From Dehalococcoidia bacterium UBA1152 (GTDB lineage Bacteria; Chloroflexota; Dehalococcoidia; Lucifugimonadales; UBA2962): 16,282 nt of DNA. Positions 1-7,124 of this stretch are shown here, in pieces (the stretch's first letter is position 1; each line of letters begins with the position of its first letter). The stretch spans positions 44,739 to 61,020 of the forward strand of contig DBZU01000030.1 of assembly GCA_002311285.1 (NCBI GenBank), in the 5' to 3' direction. The position numbers and the translations under genes are program-made. A model generated the notes under the pieces. That model saw only the letters and a list, made by a program, of their open reading frames with translations. It made no database searches and was not told the origin of the DNA.

Positions 1-250
1 TCGTGCTAACCAAATCAACTGCAGCGCTAATATTTGGTAAAAGACCATGGTCACAATTGAGTCGATCATCTGCAATTAGAAATGATTCGGCTTCTTTTTG
101 TGATGTTATACCTCTATTAAACAATACATGTGCCTGTAACTCTGGCACGTTTAAATTGATTTCAAAGTCATGTGGCAAATTTTGTTTAATCTGCCATTTA
201 CTAGGTTTTAAAATGAGATCATCATCATTAAACAATCTTGTTTGATTCAT
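1..250 (-). CDS. recJ: Single-stranded-DNA-specific exonuclease RecJ, N-terminal part (cut by window edge)
   Basis: The gene starts with ATG at 250 and runs off the left edge, leaving about 83 residues. The translation has the layout of a RecJ N-terminus: a tryptophan-containing lead (PSKWQIKQNLP), then LQAHVLFNRGITSQKEAESF, then DHGLLPNISAAVDLV. This matches the family pattern of 'L..LL.nRGit..eA..FL....... LlPdm..Av'. RecJ is a 5'-3' single-strand DNA exonuclease of the DHH family used in recombination and mismatch or base-excision repair; the catalytic DHH motifs would lie beyond the edge. It follows fabF on the same strand with a 20-base gap, so co-transcription is likely. No good Shine-Dalgarno is visible. 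The identification rests on the short N-terminal region only. Confidence 0.75.
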   Translation of the reverse strand, partial: MNQTRLFNDDDLILKPSKWQIKQNLPHDFEINLNVPELQAHVLFNRGITSQKEAESFLIADDRLNCDHGLLPNISAAVDLVST

Positions 251-270
251 ATTTGTTAACGATGACTATC

Positions 271-1512
271 TTAAAGATCTACACCTTTAAAAACAAGCGA
301 ACTGTTATGCCCGCCAAAACCAAATGAATTAGTTACTACTGAATTGATACTAATTCTCCTTGCTTTATTCGGAGTATAATCAAGGTCGCATTCTGGATCA
401 GGATTTTCAAGGTTTATTGTTGGAGGCACAGCATTATGCCTTATTGCTTCTACGGATACCATCGCTTCTAGTGCCCCTGATGCTCCTAAAAGGTGACCGG
501 TCATTGACTTAGTGGAGCTTATTGGCACCTTATATGCATGTTCATCAAAAACAGCCTTCATTGCGAGGGTTTCATATTTGTCATTTAATGGCGTAGATGT
601 TCCATGTGCGTTTATGTAATCAACCTCATCAGGATACATATCTGCCCGTTTCAACGCACTTTTCATGGCTCGCGCTCCACCTTCTCCGCCAGGAGCGGGT
701 TGAGTTACGTGATAAGCATCAGCAGATGCTGCATATCCAACCATTTCGGCTAGCGGTTCGACGGAACGTTTGGTTAGACTGCTTAAAGTTTCTAAAACTA
801 ATACGGCTGCACCTTCACCGCATACAAATCCATCACGCTGAGCATCAAAAGGACGGGACGCTTTCTTGGGGTCATCATTTTGCGTTGAAAGTGCATGGCA
901 AGCATTAAATCCAGCTATACCAATCGGACAAATGGATGCTTCGGTGCCACCCGCAATGATGATGTCTAAATCATCAGTTTGTAGTTGATTGAAGGCAGCT
1001 CCAATTGAATCAGCTCCACTTGCACAAGCAGACACGGTAGCAATACTAGGTCCACGTGCCCCGATAGTCATAGAAACTTGTCCAGAAGCCATATCAGGCA
1101 GCATCATCGGCACAAAAAATGGAGAAACTCTATTCGGGCCTTTTACAGTCAATACCTCAATCTGATTAGATATAGTTATAATGCCACCAATGCCACTTGC
1201 TATCATCACCCCAATTCTTGTTGAATTATCGCTGTTTATTTTCAAGTTGGCGTGATCAACTGCTTGGAGTGCTGCTCCAACAGCAAATTGTACAAACCTA
1301 TCTAAACGTCTGACTTGTTTTTTTTCGAGATATTCAGCCGGATCGAAGTCAGTTACTTCTGCAGCGATCTGTGTTTTATAGTTTTCTGCATCAAAAGAGG
1401 TTATCGTATCAATGCCGGACTTGCCGGCAATAAGGGACTCCCAGGTATCTGCTAAGTTTAATCCAACAGGAGTTATGGCTCCCAAACCTGTGACAAAAAC
1501 ACGGTTTGACAT
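271..1512 (-). CDS. fabF: Beta-ketoacyl-[ACP] synthase II
   Basis: This enzyme condenses malonyl-ACP with a growing acyl-ACP in type II fatty acid elongation in the cytoplasm. The 413-residue product has the usual FabF length and the full catalytic triad: Cys163 (VSACASGAD), His303 (NAHGTSTPLND) and His340 (KSMTGHLLGASG). These are the same numbers as in E. coli FabF. The thiolase-fold start (RVFVTGLGAITPVG) and the C-terminal glycine loop (NSFGFGGHNSS) are also intact. GGGAG lies about 12 bases before the ATG at 1512. An acpP gene, a common upstream partner, is not next to it here; the upstream neighbour is the divergent mtaB. recJ follows 20 bases after the stop. FabB/FabF distinction is by overall similarity and residue numbering. 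Confidence 0.95.
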   Translation of the reverse strand: MSNRVFVTGLGAITPVGLNLADTWESLIAGKSGIDTITSFDAENYKTQIAAEVTDFDPAEYLEKKQVRRLDRFVQFAVGAALQAVDHANLKINSDNSTRIGVMIASGIGGIITISNQIEVLTVKGPNRVSPFFVPMMLPDMASGQVSMTIGARGPSIATVSACASGADSIGAAFNQLQTDDLDIIIAGGTEASICPIGIAGFNACHALSTQNDDPKKASRPFDAQRDGFVCGEGAAVLVLETLSSLTKRSVEPLAEMVGYAASADAYHVTQPAPGGEGGARAMKSALKRADMYPDEVDYINAHGTSTPLNDKYETLAMKAVFDEHAYKVPISSTKSMTGHLLGASGALEAMVSVEAIRHNAVPPTINLENPDPECDLDYTPNKARRISINSVVTNSFGFGGHNSSLVFKGVDL

Positions 1513-1716
1513 AATTGTTTAAGTCTCCCAAATTATTTAGTATCATGCTTTATCGATAGTCAATCTCACTGATAAATTAACATGACTTCCTTTAATTCAT
1601 TTTTGTAATACTCTTAAACTAAACGAGGATTATATATCAGTACTCTAAAAATATATGCTAGTTATAATTAAGCAATATAGTGTATTCACATATTGAAAGG
1701 TCATTAATTTACCGCA

Positions 1717-3009
1717 ATGATAGCTGAACTAACCCCTAAAGTAGCAATAGAAACCCATGGATGTAAATTAAATCAAGCTGATTCAGAAAAATTAGCTTTA
1801 GAATTTATGGAGGCTGGATTTGCTTTGGTAGGCACAGATCAGCGCGTTGACATATACATAGTTAACACTTGTACCGTTACTCATGTTGCGGACCGAAAAG
1901 CCAGAAGAGCTATTAGAGCTGCCCGCAAACAAAACCCCTCAGCGATAATAGTGGCAACAGGATGTTACGTCGATAGAGATGAAGAGGCTATATTGGCGTT
2001 GCCAGAAATAGACATTATTGCCAACAATTCAGATAAAGTCACCTTAGTCAAAGAAATAATTGCTAACCAGGGTGATGACTTTATAAGTTGTACCGTTGGC
2101 ACAGATCAGGTTCCAGTTAACCTCTCATTACGCAGAACTAGAGCAAACGTAAAGATTCAAGAAGGATGTAATCAAGTTTGCTCTTACTGTATAGTGCCTA
2201 AGGTTCGAGGAAGGGAACGAAGTATCCCTGCTGATCAAATAGTGAGCAATATCAAACGTTTACAGTCCGTTGGGTATAGAGAAGTAGTGCTTACCGGAAC
2301 CCAATTAGGATCCTACGGATTTGATATTACAGACGGCCCGGATAAATTGTATAAACTTATTGAATACATCCTGCAAAACACTTCGATTGAAAGGCTGAGA
2401 GTGTCGTCAATTCAACCCCAGGAGGTCAATCCAGATTTGCTAAACTTGTGGCAGGATCCAAGACTTTGCCCACACATGCATATCCCTCTACAGTCGGGTA
2501 GCAACAGAATTCTAAAACTTATGCGAAGACGTTATACGAGACAAGATTACTTGGCATCCATCTGCGAAGTATCAGCTAAATTTCCCGAGATTTCGATTAC
2601 TACAGATATCATAGTCGGATTTCCGGGAGAAACGGAATCAGAATATCTGGACACGATAGATATTGTTAACACAGTAGATTTTGCAAAATTACACGTCTTT
2701 CCATTTTCCATACGACCTGGAACCACAGCTGCGTATATGAAAGATGAGATTAAACATCAATTAAAATCACTTAGGGTTAAAACTCTTATCAAACTAGGTG
2801 AACAGAAAAGCTATCGATATAAGCAACGAATGTTAGGATCTGTACGATCCGTATTATGGGAAGAAAAAAAACATGGAGTATGGCACGGACTGACTGACAA
2901 CTATATACGGGTGAATTTGTGCAGTGACAGAGATTTAGGCAATCAAATTAGTTCAGTATTACTTATGGAACAGTCAGGGGGATCTGTGGCCTGTTCAATC
3001 AAAGAGTAA
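1717..3009 (+). CDS. mtaB: tRNA t6A37 methylthiotransferase, MtaB type (radical SAM)
   Basis: MtaB adds a methylthio group to N6-threonylcarbamoyladenosine at position 37 of ANN-decoding tRNAs, giving ms2t6A. The 430-residue protein has the family order. An N-terminal UPF0004 domain supplies three cluster cysteines: Cys16 (ETHGCKLNQAD), Cys52 (NTCTVT) and Cys83 (ATGCY). The radical-SAM motif CNQVCSYC follows at Cys151, Cys155 and Cys158. The C-terminal region from about residue 370 is TRAM-like. The ETHGCKLNQ and NTCTVTHVADRKAR stretches favour MtaB over MiaB or RimO. The ATG at 1717 is the natural start, though only a weak purine stretch (GAAAGG, about 17 bases upstream) is seen. A TATAAT at 1663-1668 could be its -10 box, but no convincing -35 pairs with it. 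It converges on the MBL-fold gene with only 6 bases between stops. Confidence 0.92.
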   Translation: MIAELTPKVAIETHGCKLNQADSEKLALEFMEAGFALVGTDQRVDIYIVNTCTVTHVADRKARRAIRAARKQNPSAIIVATGCYVDRDEEAILALPEIDIIANNSDKVTLVKEIIANQGDDFISCTVGTDQVPVNLSLRRTRANVKIQEGCNQVCSYCIVPKVRGRERSIPADQIVSNIKRLQSVGYREVVLTGTQLGSYGFDITDGPDKLYKLIEYILQNTSIERLRVSSIQPQEVNPDLLNLWQDPRLCPHMHIPLQSGSNRILKLMRRRYTRQDYLASICEVSAKFPEISITTDIIVGFPGETESEYLDTIDIVNTVDFAKLHVFPFSIRPGTTAAYMKDEIKHQLKSLRVKTLIKLGEQKSYRYKQRMLGSVRSVLWEEKKHGVWHGLTDNYIRVNLCSDRDLGNQISSVLLMEQSGGSVACSIKE

Positions 3010-3015
3010 AGATAA

Positions 3016-3852
3016 TTAAATGTCTACTGGTAGTAATCCATATCGACCACCTCTTTGCTCGACATATCCCGCATAGTTTTCCTGGGCATTTCCAAAAACT
3101 AATAACCATCCCTTATCTAATGCCATCGATAAAACCTCGCGTTTAGCTAAAAGAGTTTTATTTGGAGAATAGTCTAAAGAACTAATACATCCGGGGGCCA
3201 AATGAAATGATGTCGGCATTAAATCTCCAGCATATGCGATTCTTTCACTTCCTGATTCTATTAATACTACCTGATGTCCAACACTAGGTCCGTCAGTCAC
3301 AAGTGTTGTTATGCCTGGAGCTACCTTATAATCGCCATCAATCACTTCCAATAAATCTTTTTCCATTAATGGCGCTACGTCATCCTGGTAATACAAAGGA
3401 GCTCCACGTTCACTAGGATTAGTAGCTTGTTCAAGAGCTGTTTTCTGAACTAAATATTTAGCTTTTGGAAACGTCGGCAGGGTTTGACCAACTCTATCCA
3501 CTTTAGTGCATCCACCAGCTCTATGGAACCTTAAATCCGTCAGCACTACTATATCGATATCCCTAGCGGTCAATCCTTGTCTTTTTAAGTTTTTTATGAG
3601 TTTGTTGCCTGCTGCTCCAAATGACTCCTTCAGCTTCTCCATGCGTTTAGCTCCAATCCCGCTATCAATTAAAATGTTTTGTGACCCCAACTGTATTAGT
3701 ATGCAATTTAGAGAAATCCTAACCCTATTACTTCTGTCTGGTTTAAGATTGTGTTCCCACTGGATTTTAGGAACAGGCCCAAAAAGAGCCCCACCATCTA
3801 TAAGTAAAGTTCCGTCTGTAACCACATCTATTGATATATCCCCAACCTTCAT
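3016..3852 (-). CDS. MBL-fold protein with degenerate metal site (predicted non-canonical or non-hydrolytic)
   Basis: This 278-residue protein has the full layout of an MBL-fold metallo-hydrolase family: MKVGDI start, NCILIQLGSQNILIDSGIG, DIDIVVLT, ATNPSERG, IAYAGDLMPT and a C-terminal WLLVFG. The metal ligands are almost all gone. The HxHxDH loop reads TDLRFHRAGG, so the ligand positions are Asp106, Arg108, His110 and Arg111. The next histidine position (GH in the family) is Pro189, and the late histidine (family FxHDP) is Asn255 (FGNAQ). Only Asp210 (AGD) remains. The frame is open throughout, and ATG at 3852 has GGAG 5 bases upstream, so it looks translated rather than decayed. It lies 21 bases downstream of the aminomutase-like gene and is probably co-transcribed. 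A binding or regulatory role, or chemistry without the dinuclear zinc site, is inferred; the substrate is unknown. Confidence 0.85.
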   Translation of the reverse strand: MKVGDISIDVVTDGTLLIDGGALFGPVPKIQWEHNLKPDRSNRVRISLNCILIQLGSQNILIDSGIGAKRMEKLKESFGAAGNKLIKNLKRQGLTARDIDIVVLTDLRFHRAGGCTKVDRVGQTLPTFPKAKYLVQKTALEQATNPSERGAPLYYQDDVAPLMEKDLLEVIDGDYKVAPGITTLVTDGPSVGHQVVLIESGSERIAYAGDLMPTSFHLAPGCISSLDYSPNKTLLAKREVLSMALDKGWLLVFGNAQENYAGYVEQRGGRYGLLPVDI

Positions 3853-3873
3853 ATTTACTCCATTACAAAATAT

Positions 3874-5211
3874 TCAATTTATTTTATCAACTACCGAGCG
3901 GAATGCTTCGATAGTCTGTTCGGCGTCTGAGTCATCATGGACTGTTGATAGATAGAATTTGCTATCGCCTTTTAAAATCCCTGTGTTCCTTAATAACGCA
4001 TTAAATTTCATTAGTTTCGATTTATCTGCCTTTAAAGTAGACCTATAATCAACTATATTGTGATCAGTGAAAAAAACATCAAATAAGACTCCTTCTCCAA
4101 CGACTTTCGACGTTATTGATGATTCATTTAAAGTTTTTTCCAGCCCAGATTTAATTTTGTTTCCGATCTGATGCATTCTCTCATACGTACCAGGACGTTT
4201 TAGGATTTTGACAGTAGCCAGTCCCGCTACTGCTGCCACCGGATTTCCACTAAGGGTTCCGATTTGAGGCATCCATGCTTCTGCTTCAACGGCGGAAGCA
4301 TCAAAATGTTTCATGATGTCCTCTCGGCCACCTACAGCGGTAAGAGGAAAACCCCCGGCTACAGCTTTTCCAAGAGAACAAATGTCTGGCGTAATTCCGT
4401 AAAATTCCTGAGCTCCTCCATACGCAAAACGAAAAGATGTTACAACCTCGTCAAATATCAAAGGTATATCATTCTGTTCCGTAACTTCCCTTAACATTTC
4501 AAGAAATCCTGGCTTTGGCGGTAATAGCCTTTGAAAGGGCTCTACAATGACCCCGCCAATTTCATTTTTGTGATCATTAATTATTGATTGTGTAATTTCT
4601 ATATCATTGAATGGAGCTATTAGCATAGTCTCAGAGACGGCTGCAGGAATCCCTCCAGAATCTGATTTAGGTTTAGGGAATTCATGTGGGTCAGATGGCA
4701 TCATACTTTGAAGGGCATAATCGTTCATTCCGTGAAATCCACCTTCAAACTTCAGTATCTTATCCCTCTTGCTAAAAGCTCTTGCAGCCCTCATCGCATA
4801 CATTGTTGCTTCAGTGCCGGTACTAGAAAATCTTACTTTATCAACGCATTCCATAGCGTTAGAAATTTCTTCAGCTAACAAAATTGCTGGCTCATTATTA
4901 GCAAAGAAAGTTGTCCCATTTTCAAGTTGAGTTCTGACTGCCTCCATTACTTCGGGATGTGCATGACCTGTAATCATGGGGCCTGATCCTAGCAAATAGT
5001 CTATATATTCATTGCCTTCAATATCTGTAACTTTACTGCCAAAGCCTTTGTCTATAATTACGTCCTCAGATAAATTGCCAAGCGATCCTCCAGGCAAATA
5101 TTTGTGAGCTTTAGCTACCAGACCCAATTCTTTATTATTCCGTTTATCCAAGCTGATTTGATTCTCACTTTTTTTGTAATACTTGATAAGCCGTTTATAG
5201 CAAAGGTACAC
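3874..5211 (-). CDS. Class III aminotransferase, glutamate-1-semialdehyde-aminomutase-like
   Basis: This is a PLP-dependent fold-type I enzyme. The phosphate-binding loop is SSTGTEA (about 129-135). It is followed by FEGGFHG (155-161), Asp254 in IFDEVVTSFRF, which contacts the pyridine nitrogen, and Schiff-base Lys282 in SLGKAVAGGFPL. Length and the AKAHKYLPGG start resemble HemL-family proteins. The gene is not beside other tetrapyrrole genes, so it may be a general aspartate- or amino-acid aminotransferase of the same family rather than HemL itself. Start choice is uncertain: the longest frame begins with GTG at 5211, directly after an in-frame TGA. It adds a basic leader (KRLIKYYKK) not expected in the family. 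TTG at 5151 with TGAG upstream is a good alternative. No in-frame ATG lies near the N-terminus. It is divergent from pepA, with 69 bases between. Confidence 0.88.
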   Translation of the reverse strand: MYLCYKRLIKYYKKSENQISLDKRNNKELGLVAKAHKYLPGGSLGNLSEDVIIDKGFGSKVTDIEGNEYIDYLLGSGPMITGHAHPEVMEAVRTQLENGTTFFANNEPAILLAEEISNAMECVDKVRFSSTGTEATMYAMRAARAFSKRDKILKFEGGFHGMNDYALQSMMPSDPHEFPKPKSDSGGIPAAVSETMLIAPFNDIEITQSIINDHKNEIGGVIVEPFQRLLPPKPGFLEMLREVTEQNDIPLIFDEVVTSFRFAYGGAQEFYGITPDICSLGKAVAGGFPLTAVGGREDIMKHFDASAVEAEAWMPQIGTLSGNPVAAVAGLATVKILKRPGTYERMHQIGNKIKSGLEKTLNESSITSKVVGEGVLFDVFFTDHNIVDYRSTLKADKSKLMKFNALLRNTGILKGDSKFYLSTVHDDSDAEQTIEAFRSVVDKIN

Positions 5212-5249
5212 TCATAGTCGTGTACTCAAACAACATTCACTAAAATATT

Positions 5250-5278
5250 AAAATATAGGGTAACAGGATATTTAACAA
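5250..5278 (-). promoter_or_regulatory. Possible promoter for the aminomutase-like gene
   Basis: Read on the minus strand, TTGTTA (5278-5273), a 17-base spacer and TATTTT (5255-5250) form a plausible sigma-70 type promoter. Each hexamer matches the consensus at 4 of 6 bases. It would start transcription about 35 bases before the GTG. The region is very AT-rich, so chance matches are easy. Confidence 0.3.
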
Positions 5279-5280
5279 AT

Positions 5281-6783
5281 ATGAAATTAAACGTTAAAGC
5301 TGGTGACATAACAAAACAAGATGTTGACGCAATTGTAGTTAACTTATTTGAAGGGATTTCTAATCCTGGCGGAGCGACTGGTGCGGTAGATAAATCTATT
5401 AACGGCGCCATATCTTCCTTAATAAAGGACGGGGAAATTACAGGTAAACTGGGAGAATTAACCCTTATACATAGTCAGCGAACAATTAAACCAAAACGCA
5501 TTTTGGTTGTTGGACTCGGCCCTAAAGAAAAATTCGATTCAGATAAGATTAGATTTGTTTGTGGAAAAGCTATCAGATTTCTCGGTGAGAAAAAAATCAA
5601 GTCATGTGCGACTATACTTCACGGTGCAGGCAATGGTTCAATCCAGCCTGAAATTGCAGCTCGCTCTATTGCAGAAGGAACTGTTTTAGGATCATATCGA
5701 TTCGGAATACATAAATCTGAAAAATCGTCACTCCATGTTGAAGAACTTCTTGTCGTTGAATCAGAAAAATCTAAAATTGATGCTATAAAATCAGGTATAG
5801 ATCAAGGCGTAATAATGGCTAACTCAGCAGCCTTGGCTCGCGACCTAGTAAACCAGCCTGCAAATTATATGACTCCTTCCGATTTAGTTGATGTAGCAAC
5901 AGACATTTGTGATGGTAATTCATTGCAACTTGAAGTGTTTGATGAAAAACGCATGCAGGAATTGAAGATGGGAGCACTACTTGGTGTTGCTAAAGGGAGT
6001 GTTGTCCCACCAAGAATGATAATAATTAAGTATACCGGAGATCCGGAACACCCTGAAAATAATTTAGGTTTAATCGGCAAAGGCATCACATTCGATTCTG
6101 GAGGAATATCCATCAAGCCTTCAAGCGGCATGGCTGCCATGAAAGGTGATATGGCCGGAGCTGCCTCGGTTATTTGTACGATGAAAGCGATTGAGGCTTT
6201 AAAGCCGAAGATTAACGTTACTATGATTGCGGCTTCAACAGAAAACATGCCCGGAGGAAATGCCCAAAAGCCAGGCGATGTTGTGACCGCAATGAATGGC
6301 ACTACAATCGAAGTGGACAACACGGATGCAGAAGGCCGCCTTGTTTTATCAGATGCAGTTTCTTACGGAGTTCAATTAGGTCTTAGGCGTATAGTCGATG
6401 TCGCTACACTTACGGGAGCAATAGAAATCGCTTTAGGTAAAGTCGCAACCGGCGCTTTCAGCAACAATTCAGAATTAGTGAACTCAGTTATAAAAGCCGG
6501 TAATGACGCAGGAGAAAAGATGTGGGAATTACCTACCTTCGAGGAGTATAGGGATCTTTACAAAAGCGATGTGGCCGATTTAAAAAACGTAGGCGGCCGG
6601 CAAGCGGGTTCCATAACTGGAGCTATGTTTATCGGCGAATTTGCCAAAGATGTGGCATGGGTTCACCTTGATATTGCATCTACATCGACCTCATCAAAAA
6701 CATCTGGACTGTTAACTAAAGGAGCCACTGGAATCCCGGTCCGTACGTTAATATATTTGGTATTAGCGCTGTCTAAGGGTTAG
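5281..6783 (+). CDS. pepA: Leucyl aminopeptidase (M17 family)
   Basis: This cytosolic aminopeptidase removes N-terminal residues from peptides using two divalent metals. The 500-residue length is typical. All expected metal-binding and catalytic residues are present with a constant offset of -3 from E. coli PepA: Lys267, Asp272 (KGITFDSGG), Lys279, Asp290 (MKGDMAGA), Asp349, Glu351 and Arg353 in the signature NTDAEGRLVLSDA. Residues 1 to about 160 form the N-terminal macro-like domain; the catalytic domain follows from NQPANYMTPSD. The ATG at 5281 is the natural start, with AGGA about 14 bases upstream, which is a weak site. It is divergent from the aminomutase-like gene and is followed by two tRNA genes on the same strand. 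E. coli PepA also binds DNA; nothing here shows whether this one does. Confidence 0.95.
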   Translation: MKLNVKAGDITKQDVDAIVVNLFEGISNPGGATGAVDKSINGAISSLIKDGEITGKLGELTLIHSQRTIKPKRILVVGLGPKEKFDSDKIRFVCGKAIRFLGEKKIKSCATILHGAGNGSIQPEIAARSIAEGTVLGSYRFGIHKSEKSSLHVEELLVVESEKSKIDAIKSGIDQGVIMANSAALARDLVNQPANYMTPSDLVDVATDICDGNSLQLEVFDEKRMQELKMGALLGVAKGSVVPPRMIIIKYTGDPEHPENNLGLIGKGITFDSGGISIKPSSGMAAMKGDMAGAASVICTMKAIEALKPKINVTMIAASTENMPGGNAQKPGDVVTAMNGTTIEVDNTDAEGRLVLSDAVSYGVQLGLRRIVDVATLTGAIEIALGKVATGAFSNNSELVNSVIKAGNDAGEKMWELPTFEEYRDLYKSDVADLKNVGGRQAGSITGAMFIGEFAKDVAWVHLDIASTSTSSKTSGLLTKGATGIPVRTLIYLVLALSKG

Positions 6784-6794
6784 TATTCCCGCGT

Positions 6795-6823
6795 GCGTCA
6801 ATATAAAATAACAGGTATATTAT
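6795..6823 (+). promoter_or_regulatory. Possible promoter of the tRNA-His/tRNA-Arg pair
   Basis: TATTAT (6818-6823) matches the -10 consensus at 5 of 6 bases and sits about 15 bases before the mature 5' end of tRNA-His. The hexamer 17 bases upstream (6795-6800, GCGTCA) is a poor -35 match. Weak support. Confidence 0.25.
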
Positions 6824-6837
6824 GCTTGAGTTTCCGT

Positions 6838-6915
6838 GGTGGGCGTGGCCAAGTCGGTTAAGGCGCCAGGTTGTGGCCCTGGAGATCGTGGGTTCGAATC
6901 CCATCGTCCACCCCA
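6838..6915 (+). tRNA. tRNA-His (anticodon GTG)
   Basis: The cloverleaf folds cleanly. The acceptor stem GTGGGCG pairs with CGTCCAC, with one G-U pair. An extra encoded G at position -1 (6838) faces C73, the identity element of tRNA-His. The anticodon stem CCAGG/CCTGG carries the loop TTGTGGC, giving anticodon GTG. The T arm is GTGGG-TTCGAAT-CCCAT. The 3' CCA (6913-6915) is encoded in the DNA. It lies 19 bases upstream of tRNA-Arg and is probably transcribed with it. Confidence 0.97.
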
Positions 6916-6934
6916 TATACTTAACTTACACTTT

Positions 6935-7010
6935 GCGCCCGTAGCTCAACGGATAGAGCGCTTGGCTTCGGACCAAGAGGTTGCGGGTTCGAATCCTGCC
7001 GGGCGTGCCA
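6935..7010 (+). tRNA. tRNA-Arg (anticodon TCG)
   Basis: A 76-base cloverleaf. The acceptor stem GCGCCCG pairs with CGGGCGT, with a G1-U72 wobble. The D arm is GCTC...GAGC. The anticodon stem CTTGG/CCAAG carries the loop CTTCGGA, giving anticodon TCG, which would read CGA/CGG codons. The T arm is GCGGG-TTCGAAT-CCTGC, G73 is the discriminator base and CCA is encoded at 7008-7010. The 114 bases after it, up to the lipoprotein gene, hold no clear terminator hairpin or gene. Confidence 0.97.
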
Positions 7011-7124
7011 ACACATGACACTATAAGTAAAAATCGACTCAATAGAGCGGTATCATGCATTAGTCTGTGATAAGTTAATCGAGACAATCTGAGATATTCA
7101 AATTGGTAAGGTTGGGGACTCGAC

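Noticed and set aside
1566..1583. Five-codon leader-like frame (MLIYQ) before fabF with AAGGAAG upstream
   Set aside because: The purine run is only 2 bases from the ATG, the peptide has no run of regulatory codons and no attenuator hairpin follows it.
3874..5211. Naming the class III aminotransferase hemL
   Set aside because: Motifs are shared by several HemL-like subfamilies, there are no neighbouring tetrapyrrole genes, and the N-terminus is atypical.
5865..6323. 152-codon open frame on the minus strand inside pepA
   Set aside because: It lies wholly antisense to well-conserved pepA catalytic sequence and its translation has no recognisable domain; it is a shadow frame.
6935..7124. tRNA-Arg 3' end as an integration site of a mobile element
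   Set aside because: No integrase, no repeated copy of the tRNA 3' end downstream in the window and no phage or plasmid genes were seen.
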